DNA from: Xenorhabdus koppenhoeferi
GTDB taxonomy: Bacteria; Pseudomonadota; Gammaproteobacteria; Enterobacterales; Enterobacteriaceae
Direction: 5' to 3'
Assembly (NCBI RefSeq): GCF_900116635.1
Contig: NZ_FPBJ01000003.1
Span: forward strand, 1 to 64,000
Length of the DNA stretch: 64,000 bases
The position numbers were made by a program, and so were the translations under genes. Positions 28,774-39,545 of the stretch are shown here, piece after piece (the first letter of the stretch is position 1; every line of letters starts with the position of its first letter). The notes beneath the pieces were generated by a model that did no database searches, was not told the DNA's origin, and was given only the letters and a program-made list of their open reading frames with translations.

Positions 28774-29952
28774 CTACTCGATATTTTTAGAGGGAATTAT
28801 TTTTTCATTATTATGCTTATCAGCTAAGTGGTCAAATACGGAAGGAGGTTTGATATATTCGGTAATATCTAAATTTTCTTTTTTATAATTCCTAGCAATA
28901 ATATTACCATCTTCGTGAGCAGTGATATATTCCCGATTAACAGCCAATTTACCTAATGTCGTTGTCACAACATATTGCGGTACACTAAAACCAGTTTCAA
29001 AACCTATCATCGCATCCATAATTTCCTTCCCTTTCTCCAGGGTCGTCATGAAATGGGAAACACCTGATACGTTATCGCAATGATATAAATAATAAGGACG
29101 AACCCTGATTCTCAAAAGTGCCTTAAGCAAGGATCGCATTGTTTCCACATCATCATTGATGCCTTTTAACAAAACAGACTGATTCTGTACTGGGATACCA
29201 TGCCGTAGCAACCGATCACAGGCCCTGGCCGCTTCTTTAGTAACTTCTTTAGGATGATTGAAATGTGTATTCAGCCAGATTGGATGATATTTTTCCAGCA
29301 TCTGGCAAAATTTTTCTGTTATTCGCTGGGGAGCAAATACGGGATAACGGGTTCCAATACGGATGATATTAATATGACTGATACTTCTCAACCGTTTAAT
29401 AATAGCTTCAAGAAATTTATCATAATGAATTAGAGGATCACCACCCGTAAGGAGAACATCGTCAATTTCGGGATGACTCTCAATATAAGCGAAATCTTCT
29501 TCATATGATGCGGCGAGATCTGAACCAAAATAGGTGCCATTAACATCTGTTGTATGAAACTTACGTGTACAATGCCGACAATAAACAGGACAAGTATCGG
29601 AAACCAGTAAAACAATTCTGTTTGGGTATTTATGGATAACTCTGGCTGTCTTAAGATTAGAAGTATCCCCTACCGGATCATTATCAGAGTTTACCTCGGT
29701 TCTCATTTCACTTAAATGAGGAATTGTTTGTAATCGAATTGGACAATTAGCATCATACTTATCCATCAGAGATGCATAATAAGGTGTACTCTGCCATAAG
29801 TACTTTCCTTTAACAGCTTCAATGGCTTTCTTTTCATCATCCGTTAACTCAATCCATTTTTCTAAACCTTCAGACGTTTTAATTAAGTTACGCAACTGAA
29901 ATTTAGGATCATTCCACTCCTCATGACTGAACGATTCTTTACTTAAAAACAT
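28774..29952 (-). CDS. lysine 2,3-aminomutase-like radical SAM enzyme
   Basis: 392 aa from ATG 29952, preceded by GAGGAAGATGAT. An in-frame GTG at 30021 would add 23 residues but lacks a ribosome-binding site, and the shorter form aligns end to end with clostridial lysine 2,3-aminomutase. The [4Fe-4S] motif is Cys121-x3-Cys125-x2-Cys128, followed by the carboxylate-binding Arg130. Asp293 is kept at the site that binds the lysine side-chain amine, but the second Asp (330 in the clostridial enzyme) is Thr330 here. The PLP lysine is probably Lys335 (LGK). It should make a beta-amino acid; Lys, Arg or another substrate is open. It is the first gene of the operon. Confidence 0.9.
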   Translation of the reverse strand: MFLSKESFSHEEWNDPKFQLRNLIKTSEGLEKWIELTDDEKKAIEAVKGKYLWQSTPYYASLMDKYDANCPIRLQTIPHLSEMRTEVNSDNDPVGDTSNLKTARVIHKYPNRIVLLVSDTCPVYCRHCTRKFHTTDVNGTYFGSDLAASYEEDFAYIESHPEIDDVLLTGGDPLIHYDKFLEAIIKRLRSISHINIIRIGTRYPVFAPQRITEKFCQMLEKYHPIWLNTHFNHPKEVTKEAARACDRLLRHGIPVQNQSVLLKGINDDVETMRSLLKALLRIRVRPYYLYHCDNVSGVSHFMTTLEKGKEIMDAMIGFETGFSVPQYVVTTTLGKLAVNREYITAHEDGNIIARNYKKENLDITEYIKPPSVFDHLADKHNNEKIIPSKNIE

Positions 29953-30086
29953 ATCATCTTCCTCATATGCTTCTGAACACTGTTTCAGTGTCGGTTCTGA
30001 ACGTATAATCACAAATTGCACATTGATTCATAGGAAGACATGATACTGTGTACTTTAATCATCTCTTAGTCAATGTAAGGATAGAA

Positions 30087-30115
30087 GTTATAATGGTAAA
30101 AAATAATAATGTAAA
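30087..30115 (-). promoter_or_regulatory. candidate sigma70 promoter of the biosynthetic operon
   Basis: On the minus strand TTTACA (30115-30110), a 17-bp spacer and TATAAC (30092-30087) form a good -35/-10 pair, about 130 bp upstream of the aminomutase ATG. The surrounding 30022-30342 gap is very AT-rich and holds no other gene. No operator was recognised. Confidence 0.4.
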
Positions 30116-30342
30116 TAAACCACATAGCTTTTACATATTTAAAATAAATCCATCCATTAAAAATAAAAATTATTCTAAAAAATAAACAGTCATACAAAAA
30201 ATATAATCCACTTAAAAAGATTAAACAGAAAATTTAAAAGAATATTATATTTTAACATTGACCTCCTATCGGAAGAAATTTACATAATAGCTACCAGCCA
30301 GCACTTCAAAGAACTGAACTGGTATATTGCCGTGGTGATGGC
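30116..30342. other. AT-rich spacer between the cluster and ruvB
   Basis: No ORF of note, RNA gene or repeat is visible. It marks the right junction of the cluster with the conserved chromosome. No integrase, tRNA or direct repeat was seen at this edge. Confidence 0.6.
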
Positions 30343-31350
30343 TTATTCGCCCTCTTTACTTAACCGAAAATGTCGGTAAGCATGATTGGTTGCAATTCGC
30401 CCTCTTGGTGTGCGTTGAATAAATCCTTGTTGGATCAAGAAAGGCTCTAAAACATCTTCTATGGTTTCTCTTTCTTCACCAATCGCCGCCGCCAAGTTAT
30501 CCACCCCAACGGGACCGCCCATAAACTTATCAATTATGGCAATCAACAATTTACGGTCAAGATAATCAAACCCTGCCGAATCCACATTCAGCATATCAAG
30601 AGCCTGAGCCGCAATATCGTTATTCACAGTTCCATCGCCCTTGACCTGAGCAAAATCACGTACACGGCGTAATAAGCGGTTGGTTATACGGGGAGTACCC
30701 CGTGAACGCATTGCGATTTGTCTTGCTCCATTGTCCGAGACACTCAACCCCATATAATGGGCGCTTCGGGAAACAATACTCTGTAAATCATCAACATTGT
30801 AAAACTCAAGACGTTGCACAATGCCGAATCGATCACGCAGTGGTGAAGTTAAGGAACCGGCACGGGTCGTTGCACCAATCAGTGTGAACGGAGGAAGATC
30901 AATCTTAATCGAACGGGCAGCCGGCCCTTCCCCAATCATGATATCCAATTGGTAATCTTCCATTGCGGGATAGAGAATCTCTTCAACAACCGGCGATAAA
31001 CGGTGGATTTCATCAATGAATAGAACATCGTGAGGTTCCAGGTTGGTCAGCATGGCAGCGAGATCCCCCGCCTTTTCCAGCACCGGGCCAGATGTTGTGC
31101 GGAGATTTACGCCCATTTCATTCGCTACGATATTTGCCAATGTGGTTTTGCCCAATCCAGGGGGACCAAAAATCAATAAATGATCCAGTGCATCCCCACG
31201 TTGCCGCGCCGCCTGAATAAAAATTTCCATCTGCTCACAAACATGAGGCTGCCCAACATATTCAGATAGAAATTTTGGCCGAATAGCGCGATCAATGGCT
31301 TCATCATCTTGCAGAACTTCTGCTGAAACCAGACGGTCAGCTTCAATCAT
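30343..31350 (-). CDS. ruvB: Holliday junction branch-migration ATPase RuvB
   Basis: This 335-aa hexameric AAA+ motor drives branch migration with RuvA. Walker A is GPPGLGKTT, Walker B DEIHRL, sensor 1 GATTRAGSL, and a C-terminal winged helix ends near [18 protein letters not shown] 31350 (MIEADRL) matches E. coli; the GTG one codon upstream is less likely. It is last in a ruvC-ruvA-ruvB order, 34 bp after ruvA. Confidence 0.97.
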   Translation of the reverse strand: MIEADRLVSAEVLQDDEAIDRAIRPKFLSEYVGQPHVCEQMEIFIQAARQRGDALDHLLIFGPPGLGKTTLANIVANEMGVNLRTTSGPVLEKAGDLAAMLTNLEPHDVLFIDEIHRLSPVVEEILYPAMEDYQLDIMIGEGPAARSIKIDLPPFTLIGATTRAGSLTSPLRDRFGIVQRLEFYNVDDLQSIVSRSAHYMGLSVSDNGARQIAMRSRGTPRITNRLLRRVRDFAQVKGDGTVNNDIAAQALDMLNVDSAGFDYLDRKLLIAIIDKFMGGPVGVDNLAAAIGEERETIEDVLEPFLIQQGFIQRTPRGRIATNHAYRHFRLSKEGE

Positions 31351-31364
31351 CACTTAACTCCTGC

Positions 31365-31400
31365 GATTATAGAACTGCACGAGATTATAGAACTGCACGA
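31365..31400. repeat. 18-bp perfect tandem duplication at the 3' end of ruvA
   Basis: GATTATAGAACTGCACGA occurs at 31365-31382 and again at 31383-31400. On the minus strand the first copy read encodes the last ruvA codons and stop; the second copy falls just after the stop and is silent. Confidence 0.9.
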
Positions 31401-32002
31401 AGCGCTTCACGAATTAGCGTTTCACAATCTGCACCCGGTTTAGCCACTTTACTCACCATCCGGCTGGCTTCTTGCGGTTTGTATCCCAGAGAAACTAGTG
31501 CTGCGGAAGCTTCTGCTTCAATATCAGCATCAGAATTCGCTTGTCTGGTAGCAGCAGGCAAACTAATGTCACTACTTTGACTAAACAGATCGCCATTAAG
31601 CCCTTTAAAGCGATCTTTCATTTCGACCACCAACCTTTCAGCGGTTTTTTTACCCACTCCCGGTAATTTAACCAATGAAGCAATAGCTTCCTGTTCAATA
31701 GCCGTAACAAATTGCTGGGCAGACATGCCTGACAAAATGGCCAGAGCCAATTTCGGCCCAACACCATTTACTTTAATTAATTCACGAAAAAGAGCGCGTT
31801 CTTGTTTGTCATTAAAGCCGTATAATAACTGGGCATCTTCACGCACAATAAATTGCGTAAATAAAATAGCTTCTTGACCAATTTCAGGCAGTTCATAAAA
31901 ACAGGTCATTGGCATATGAACTTCATAACCGACACCATTCGTTTCCAGTAACACCAATGGTGGCTGTTTTTCCAACACGGTTCCTCTCAAACGCCCTATC
32001 AC
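31385..32002 (-). CDS. ruvA: Holliday junction DNA-binding protein RuvA
   Basis: 205 aa, near the E. coli length (203). It binds four-way junctions as a tetramer and loads RuvB. The N-terminal OB fold begins [12 protein letters not shown]. Tandem helix-hairpin-helix motifs include [13 protein letters not shown] and [16 protein letters not shown]. The C-terminal UBA-like domain (about 155-203) contacts RuvB and contains [15 protein letters not shown]. It lies about 80 bp downstream of ruvC; yebB, present in E. coli between them, is absent. Confidence 0.96.
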   Translation of the reverse strand: MIGRLRGTVLEKQPPLVLLETNGVGYEVHMPMTCFYELPEIGQEAILFTQFIVREDAQLLYGFNDKQERALFRELIKVNGVGPKLALAILSGMSAQQFVTAIEQEAIASLVKLPGVGKKTAERLVVEMKDRFKGLNGDLFSQSSDISLPAATRQANSDADIEAEASAALVSLGYKPQEASRMVSKVAKPGADCETLIREALRAVL

Positions 32003-32082
32003 TGTTTACCCCCTGAAAATGAAAAATAAATCGTTCCGCTAGCTTATAGCACAAAAAATGCTGGACGTATATCCAGCCTCGT

Positions 32083-32604
32083 TTATTTCAGACGGCCCCT
32101 CGTTAAATTTAATCGCACATCCCCGACCTGCAGCAAATTTTGACTGAGATGGCAATGTGTAATCGCGATAGCCAACGCGTCAGCAGCATCGGCCTGAGGG
32201 TTAGCAGACAATTTCAACATCGAACGAACCATATGCTGGATCTGACTTTTTTCGGCTGCTCCTGTCCCCACTACGGTTTGTTTAACCTGACGAGCAGCAT
32301 ATTCAAATACGGGAATAGATTGGTTTGCGGCGGCGACAATGGCGACACCACGCGCCTGCCCCAATTTCAAAGCTGAATCTGGGTTTTTTGCCATAAAAAC
32401 CTGCTCGATTGCAAAGGCACCGGGCTGAAATTGTGTGATGATTTCGGTGATACCGGCATAGATCCTTTGTAAACGACTGGGTAAATCATCGACTTTTGTT
32501 CTAATACAGCCACTGCCAAGATAGATAAGTTGCCGCCCCTGCTGACGGATAACGCCATACCCTGTGACTCTGGAACCGGGGTCAATACCAAGAATAATCG
32601 CCAT
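32083..32604 (-). CDS. ruvC: Holliday junction resolvase RuvC
   Basis: 173 aa, the E. coli length. It cleaves Holliday junctions symmetrically with RuvAB. The RNase H-like acidic residues are visible: Asp7 in [13 protein letters not shown], the Glu in [11 protein letters not shown] (about 66), and the Asp pair in [13 protein letters not shown] (about 138-141). It lies about 100 bp downstream of yebC on the same strand. Confidence 0.97.
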   Translation of the reverse strand: MAIILGIDPGSRVTGYGVIRQQGRQLIYLGSGCIRTKVDDLPSRLQRIYAGITEIITQFQPGAFAIEQVFMAKNPDSALKLGQARGVAIVAAANQSIPVFEYAARQVKQTVVGTGAAEKSQIQHMVRSMLKLSANPQADAADALAIAITHCHLSQNLLQVGDVRLNLTRGRLK

Positions 32605-32709
32605 ATCGAACTATTCGCCTGGATGTATGCCTATGATATGGGATAAAACGTTAGAGAAAGTACTCTGATATTAGAAGCACTTTCTCTACGCTGTGAACCC
32701 TGAAATTAA

Positions 32710-33453
32710 TTACAGCAGTGCTGCAATTTCATCAGAGATTTCACCATTATGATAAACTTCTTGAACATCGTCAGAATCTTCAAGCATATCGATCAGACGC
32801 AGTAATTTAGGTGCAGTTTCTGCATCCAATTCTGCTTTGGTGGATGGGATCATAGATACTTCTGCACAATCCGATTTGAAACCCGCTGCATCCAGTGCAT
32901 CCTTCACGTCACCAAAAGTTTCTGGTGTAGTATAGACGTCAATCGCACCATCATCATAAGTTTCAACATCATCAGCACCCACTTCCAATGCTGCTTCCAT
33001 CACCCTATCTTCATCCAGGCCCGGAGCATAGGAAATCACCCCTTTTTTGGTGAACAAATAAGAAACAGAACCATCTGTACCCAAGTTACCGCCGGTTTTG
33101 GTGAACGCATGACGAACTTCAGAAACAGTGCGATTGCGGTTATCACTCAGACACTCCACCATCACCGCTGTACCACCCGGGCCATAGCCTTCATAAATGA
33201 TGGTTTCCATGTTATCTGCATCATCGCTGCCAACACCACGGGCAATCGCGCGATTTAAGGTATCGCGAGTCATGTTATTAGACAGTGCCTTATCAATGGC
33301 GGCACGCAAACGTGGGTTAGAAGTTGGATCTCCACCCCCCAGACGCGCAGCCGTCACCAATTCACGGATAATTTTGGTAAAAATCTTACCGCGTTTTGCA
33401 TCCTGTGCTGCTTTGCGGTGTTTCGTATTGGCCCATTTACTATGACCTGCCAT
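32710..33453 (-). CDS. yebC: YebC/PmpR-family protein (TACO1-like)
   Basis: 247 aa from the ATG at 33453 ([20 protein letters not shown]), the invariant family N-terminus. A longer frame to 33495 lacks family support. YebC proteins are described as transcriptional regulators, and more recent work links them to relief of ribosome stalling; which applies here cannot be seen. The family segment [14 protein letters not shown] is present. It sits upstream of ruvC as in E. coli. Confidence 0.95.
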   Translation of the reverse strand: MAGHSKWANTKHRKAAQDAKRGKIFTKIIRELVTAARLGGGDPTSNPRLRAAIDKALSNNMTRDTLNRAIARGVGSDDADNMETIIYEGYGPGGTAVMVECLSDNRNRTVSEVRHAFTKTGGNLGTDGSVSYLFTKKGVISYAPGLDEDRVMEAALEVGADDVETYDDGAIDVYTTPETFGDVKDALDAAGFKSDCAEVSMIPSTKAELDAETAPKLLRLIDMLEDSDDVQEVYHNGEISDEIAALL

Positions 33454-33476
33454 GAAAATATCTCCGATAAAACGTC

Positions 33477-33508
33477 TATACCCATCATTTTTCAAATTGC
33501 AGCTTAGT
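33477..33508. repeat. partial ERIC-like terminus upstream of yebC
   Basis: TATACCCATCATTTTTCAAA and the following TTGCAGC resemble the TATACCC...TTTCAAGTTGCAGC terminus of the ERIC elements in this window, but the rest of the element is missing. Confidence 0.35.
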
Positions 33509-33546
33509 AGATAGACTGCACCTTAAAATTTATTGGAAACAATAGA

Positions 33547-33981
33547 CTAAATAACAAATTCTTCAATTGCCTGCCGATTGCTCCATGACTTGGTCAATTC
33601 AGCAGCTTCTTCAGCCACCAGCCATTGATAAGCCAGATGTTCAGTCAGCAGGATCATTCGCTCTTCTGGTAACGCCAGCGAGAACCAATGTTCTTTATTA
33701 CGTGTCACTCCTGATGCATATCTATGTCTTAAGTGCGGGAAAATCTCATAATAGAGACTGCGTTGGCAGTCTATCAGCTCAAGATTTTCCTTAGTAATAT
33801 CAATGCCAATCTCTTCCTGAACTTCACGCAACGCCGCTTGCAACGGTTTTTCTCCCTCTTCAAGGCTACCTGTTACGGACTGCCAGAATTCGGGATCATC
33901 ACGTCGCTGTAACATCAGCACCCTTTTGCTGTCAACAGCGTAAATCATAACCAATACAGATTCAGGGCACTTATAAGCCAT
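33547..33981 (-). CDS. nudB: dihydroneopterin triphosphate pyrophosphohydrolase
   Basis: 144 aa with the complete Nudix box GSLEEGEKPLQAALREVQEE followed by IGI. NudB removes pyrophosphate from dihydroneopterin triphosphate in folate synthesis. It directly follows aspS and shares one base with its stop codon (TAATG), as in E. coli, so the two are translationally linked. A few residues shorter than E. coli NudB (150 aa). Confidence 0.93.
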   Translation of the reverse strand: MAYKCPESVLVMIYAVDSKRVLMLQRRDDPEFWQSVTGSLEEGEKPLQAALREVQEEIGIDITKENLELIDCQRSLYYEIFPHLRHRYASGVTRNKEHWFSLALPEERMILLTEHLAYQWLVAEEAAELTKSWSNRQAIEEFVI

Positions 33982-35750
33982 TATTCGCTCTCTTTTTTAA
34001 CAACTGAAATAGCCAGTTCTTCCAGTGATGCCGGATTTGCGAAACTTGGCGCATCAGTCATCAGACATGCCGCTGCTGTTGTTTTCGGGAAAGCGATTAC
34101 ATCACGGATATTATCGGTACTGGTCAACAACATGACGAGACGATCCAGACCGAAAGCCAAACCTGCATGTGGAGGTGTGCCATATTTCAGGGCATTCAGC
34201 AAGAAACCGAATTTTTCCTGTTGCTCCTGCTCGTTGATACCCAGAATTCGGAATACTGTCTGCTGCATTTCATTGCGATGAATACGAACAGAGCCACCAC
34301 CTACTTCGTAGCCATTGATAACCATATCATAAGCGTTCGCAATAGCTGATTCTGGGTTGTTTTCCAATTCAGGGGCCGACATATCACACGGAGATGTAAA
34401 TGGGTGGTGCATTGCCGTCAAACCACCTTCTCCATTGTCTTCAAACATTGGAAAATCAACGACCCAGAGTGGTTTCCAACTTGCCAGATCTGTAATGTTC
34501 AGATCACGACCCAGTTTCAGACGCAATGCGCCCATTGCATCGGTAACCACATTTTTCTTGTCAGCACCGAAGAACAGAATATCTCCATCCTGTGCATTTG
34601 TGCGGGACAATAAACCTTCAACCACCTCAGCGGACAGGAATTTGGCAACCGGGCTTTGTACTCCTTCCAGACCGAGAGCACGGTTGTTAACTTTCATCCA
34701 TGCCAGCCCTTTCGCACCATAGATACCAACAAATTTGCCATATTCATCAATCTGCTTACGGCTTAATTCTGCACCACCCGGAACACAAATGGTGGCGACG
34801 CGGCCTTTTGGATTGTTTGCCGGTTCTGCGAAAACAGAAAACTCAACATCTTTAACCAGATCTGCAACATCCACCAGTTCCAATGGGTTACGCAGGTCTG
34901 GTTTATCCGAACCGAAGCGACGTATGGCCTCTTCGAATGTCATGATTGGGAAATTTCCCAAATCAACACCCCGCACTTCCTGCCACAGTTCACAGATCAT
35001 TTTTTCCATAATTTTGCGAACTTGTTCGGCCGTCATAAACGAGGTTTCGATGTCGATTTGAGTGAATTCTGGTTGACGATCTGCACGCAGGTCTTCATCA
35101 CGGAAACATTTCACAATCTGGTAATAACGGTCAAAACCGGACATCATCAGTAATTGTTTGAAAAGCTGCGGAGACTGCGGCAATGCATAAAACTCACCTT
35201 TATGGACACGGCTTGGCACTAAATAGTCACGGGCACCTTCTGGTGTTGCCTTGGTCAGCATTGGCGTTTCTACATCAAGGAAACCGGCATCATCCATGAA
35301 ACGACGGACAAAACTGGTGATTTTTGCCCTAGTCTTCAAACGCTGTGACATTTCTGGACGACGCAGGTCGAGATAGCGATACTTCAGACGCTGTTCTTCG
35401 CTGTTGTTTTGATTGCTATCCAGTGGCAATGGCTCTGAGCGATTGAAAATCGTCAGATTTTCCGCGAAAATTTCAACTTCGCCAGTTGCCATTTCTTTAT
35501 TGATTTGGCTATCAGGACGTGCACGCACAATCCCGGTAATTTGAATACAAAATTCATTACGCAGTTCAGAAGCCTGAGCAAAGGCCTCTTTTTGGTCTGG
35601 GTCAAAGAATACCTGAACGATACCTTCACGATCTCGCATATCAATAAAGATCAAACCACCCAAATCACGACGACGGTTTACCCACCCACAAAGGGTCACT
35701 TTTTGGCCTTCATGGGATCGGCTCAACTGCCCACAATAATTAGTACGCAT
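33981..35750 (-). CDS. aspS: aspartyl-tRNA synthetase
   Basis: 589 aa (E. coli 590), a class II synthetase charging tRNA-Asp. The N-terminal OB-fold anticodon-binding domain begins [20 protein letters not shown]. Class II motif 2 lies around [20 protein letters not shown], and motif 3 around [14 protein letters not shown] bacterial GAD insertion lies between about 280 and 420. Complete, no anomaly. Confidence 0.97.
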   Translation of the reverse strand: MRTNYCGQLSRSHEGQKVTLCGWVNRRRDLGGLIFIDMRDREGIVQVFFDPDQKEAFAQASELRNEFCIQITGIVRARPDSQINKEMATGEVEIFAENLTIFNRSEPLPLDSNQNNSEEQRLKYRYLDLRRPEMSQRLKTRAKITSFVRRFMDDAGFLDVETPMLTKATPEGARDYLVPSRVHKGEFYALPQSPQLFKQLLMMSGFDRYYQIVKCFRDEDLRADRQPEFTQIDIETSFMTAEQVRKIMEKMICELWQEVRGVDLGNFPIMTFEEAIRRFGSDKPDLRNPLELVDVADLVKDVEFSVFAEPANNPKGRVATICVPGGAELSRKQIDEYGKFVGIYGAKGLAWMKVNNRALGLEGVQSPVAKFLSAEVVEGLLSRTNAQDGDILFFGADKKNVVTDAMGALRLKLGRDLNITDLASWKPLWVVDFPMFEDNGEGGLTAMHHPFTSPCDMSAPELENNPESAIANAYDMVINGYEVGGGSVRIHRNEMQQTVFRILGINEQEQQEKFGFLLNALKYGTPPHAGLAFGLDRLVMLLTSTDNIRDVIAFPKTTAAACLMTDAPSFANPASLEELAISVVKKESE

Positions 35751-36018
35751 ACAATATCCTTTTACTCAGCTCGTTATGCTTTCTGCTGCGGAAATTTTGG
35801 CATTGTTCTTTTTAGGAAGAATTGTCAAAAAAAGGCAGACATTATACTGGAAATTCTGACCGGAGATAAGGCTATAACATCGTTCTTACTAAGACAATTT
35901 TTTGCTACCAGATAACATTCATCGCATTTATTATTAAATACTATGATTTATAGCGACAGTTTTCTTTTTGAGGTTTATCATCATCTGGCCGTTTTTGGAT
36001 TAGGCAATGGAGTTAAAA

Positions 36019-36417
36019 ATGGTTAGCTCGCTTTATATTGTATTGGGCGCACTATTATTGATTAAGCTGTCTCTGGATGTAGTCAAATTAAGAACGCAAT
36101 ATCGGATAGCCTATGGTGATGGCGGTTTTTACGAATTGCAAACAGCCATCCGGGTTCATGGTAATGCTGTTGAATATATCCCAATTTCAATGCTGTTATT
36201 GATCATGATGGAGATGAATGGAGCAGCCGTCTGGATGCTACATATTTGTGGATTGGTGCTGCTTTCAGGTAGAGTTTTGCACTGCTTTGGCCTGCGTCAT
36301 CGCGAAATACACTGGCGGCGTATGGGCATGGCCGCAACATATATCTCAATGATAATAATGATTATCACCAACATTTATTATTTGCCGTGGGAGCAAATCT
36401 TCTCTCTATATTCCTAA
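36019..36417 (+). CDS. yecN: MAPEG-family inner membrane protein YecN
   Basis: 132 aa from the ATG at 36019 (MVSSLYIVLGALLL), matching the E. coli YecN start (131 aa). A start four codons upstream is possible. Four hydrophobic helices and the MAPEG-type segment YGDGGFYELQTAIRVHGNAVEYIP are visible. MAPEG proteins include glutathione-dependent enzymes, but YecN has no proven activity. In E. coli yecD and yecE lie between aspS and yecN; both are absent here. Confidence 0.9.
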   Translation: MVSSLYIVLGALLLIKLSLDVVKLRTQYRIAYGDGGFYELQTAIRVHGNAVEYIPISMLLLIMMEMNGAAVWMLHICGLVLLSGRVLHCFGLRHREIHWRRMGMAATYISMIIMIITNIYYLPWEQIFSLYS

Positions 36418-36588
36418 TACCTGGCTCACCATATATGCACCTGTATCTCATTGATTCCAGATAAAGTGTATAAGCCATACATATCAATGCCAACCTATCA
36501 TTACCCAAGGCGGTATTACTGCCGCCAGTGGGTTTCTGCTGATCCCTTCTTTCTGTCCTTTTCTGCATCCTGCATTCTGCTAGAATAG

Positions 36589-38372
<1,784 letters not shown>

Positions 38373-38388
38373 TACCATGATATTGATT

Positions 38389-38414
38389 GTGAACTGCCCA
38401 TTTTGGCAGTTCAC
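38389..38414 (+). terminator. hairpin after cmoB
   Basis: GTGAACTGCC and GGCAGTTCAC form a perfect 10-bp stem with a 6-nt loop, 16 bp after the cmoB stop. There is no T-tract after the stem, so it is only a candidate terminator. Confidence 0.5.
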
Positions 38415-38490
38415 ATCCTCAGGAACTACCCCAAATAAAACCGTATCCCGTAGTCCTCAAACTACAGCCTGAAAACGAACGGGATAAATG

Positions 38491-39243
38491 CTATCTTTTC
38501 CGTTGAATTAAGCTAATCACTCCCTTCATAGACTCAACTAGCTGACCATCAACACAATAGTGAGAATATTCATCGACATCGCAATCATCTGAACTCATCG
38601 TTACCCCAGCTTTCCGGTATTTCATCGAAGAAGGCTTAAGTTGACCTGCCGAACTGTGAACTTCCGTCATACCAAATTCCAGAAATTTACTGACGTTACT
38701 TACCCTGACTCCCGCACCCGGCATAATAATGGGTCCCTGACTGGCTTGAACTAGCTCTTTTAACAGGGGTAACCCCATTTCAGCATTTTGCTGCTGGCCT
38801 GAAGTTAAAATACGCTTTACACCGAGTTCAGTCAGTTGTTCCAGAGCGACATGTGGATCAAAGCACATATCAAAAGCCCGATGAAAAGTAACCTCCATAT
38901 TCCCTGACAACGACATCAATTGTCTCATCCGAAGTCGATCGATATGGCCCACTTCATTCAAAACACCAAAAACAACGCCCGGGAATCCCATATCCCGGAG
39001 ATAGGCGACATCATTTTTCATGACTTCAAAATCAATGTTGTTGTAACAGAAATCGCCCCATCTTGGCCGCACAATCGGATGTACAGGAATAGATATCTGC
39101 TGTATAGCTTGCCGCAATGCTCCTGAGCTAGGGGTCAAACCACCTTCCGGCGGGCTTGCACACAATTCAATGCGATCAGCGCCTGCTTTTTGCGCAATCA
39201 AAGCACAATTTACGCTGTAACAGCAAATTTCCAGCTTTATCAT
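38491..39243 (-). CDS. cutC: CutC family protein
   Basis: 250 aa (E. coli 248), a TIM-barrel protein beginning [20 protein letters not shown] with the family segments [18 protein letters not shown] and FHRAFDMC. It was named for copper homeostasis, but that role in E. coli has been attributed to other genes and no catalytic function is established. It converges with cmoB and is divergent from argS. Confidence 0.93.
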   Translation of the reverse strand: MIKLEICCYSVNCALIAQKAGADRIELCASPPEGGLTPSSGALRQAIQQISIPVHPIVRPRWGDFCYNNIDFEVMKNDVAYLRDMGFPGVVFGVLNEVGHIDRLRMRQLMSLSGNMEVTFHRAFDMCFDPHVALEQLTELGVKRILTSGQQQNAEMGLPLLKELVQASQGPIIMPGAGVRVSNVSKFLEFGMTEVHSSAGQLKPSSMKYRKAGVTMSSDDCDVDEYSHYCVDGQLVESMKGVISLIQRKR

Positions 39244-39545
39244 TAAAAGCCCCTCATTTCATTATAGCTTCGCAATAGACCATTTATACCCTTCCTTTTT
39301 TAAACGGCTGATTTATTGCCCCTTATTGATTGGCTATTCTGCAACTCGAGATCTTATTGGTTGTTCCAATTCAAACAAACAGATTGGCCGTCCATTAATA
39401 AAGTAATACCACCACCAGCGGCTGATAGTAGCATGCAGGATACTGAATATGATATAAACCCCGTTATTTTCTCATAACCCACGCGTGCGAAAGCATGTGC
39501 ATAATTCAAATGCAGCAATTTTCGTGCGTAACTTAAGGTAACACG
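39244..39545. other. cutC-argS divergent intergenic region
   Basis: This 302-bp region must hold the cutC and argS promoters. I could not pick a single convincing -10/-35 pair and saw no repeat or RNA gene. Confidence 0.5.

Larger units (their letters stand above)
8342..29952 (-). other. hybrid NRPS/PKS biosynthetic gene cluster (single operon)
   Basis: Nine genes on the minus strand, spaced from 4-bp overlaps to a 65-bp gap, with no internal promoter or terminator evident. In transcription order they are: radical SAM aminomutase, class I aminotransferase, Fe(II)/2-oxoglutarate hydroxylase, AL-ACP-KS-AT, ACP-AMT-C-A-PCP, MFS exporter, ketopantoate-reductase-like protein, Rieske oxygenase, C-A-PCP, and type II thioesterase. 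(The two megasynthases and the C-A-PCP protein are counted among ten products if each domain protein is listed.) The locus separates znuB from ruvB, which are near neighbours in E. coli. No transposase, integrase or attachment site is visible at either edge. The product is not known to me. Confidence 0.9.

Noticed and set aside
29953-30021. GTG-initiated extension of the aminomutase
   Set aside because: No ribosome-binding site, and the shorter form aligns in full and in numbering with clostridial lysine 2,3-aminomutase.
31365-31400. ruvA/ruvB junction duplication as a regulatory element
   Set aside because: It is a simple 18-bp tandem duplication partly past the stop codon and does not change the protein; no regulatory motif was seen.
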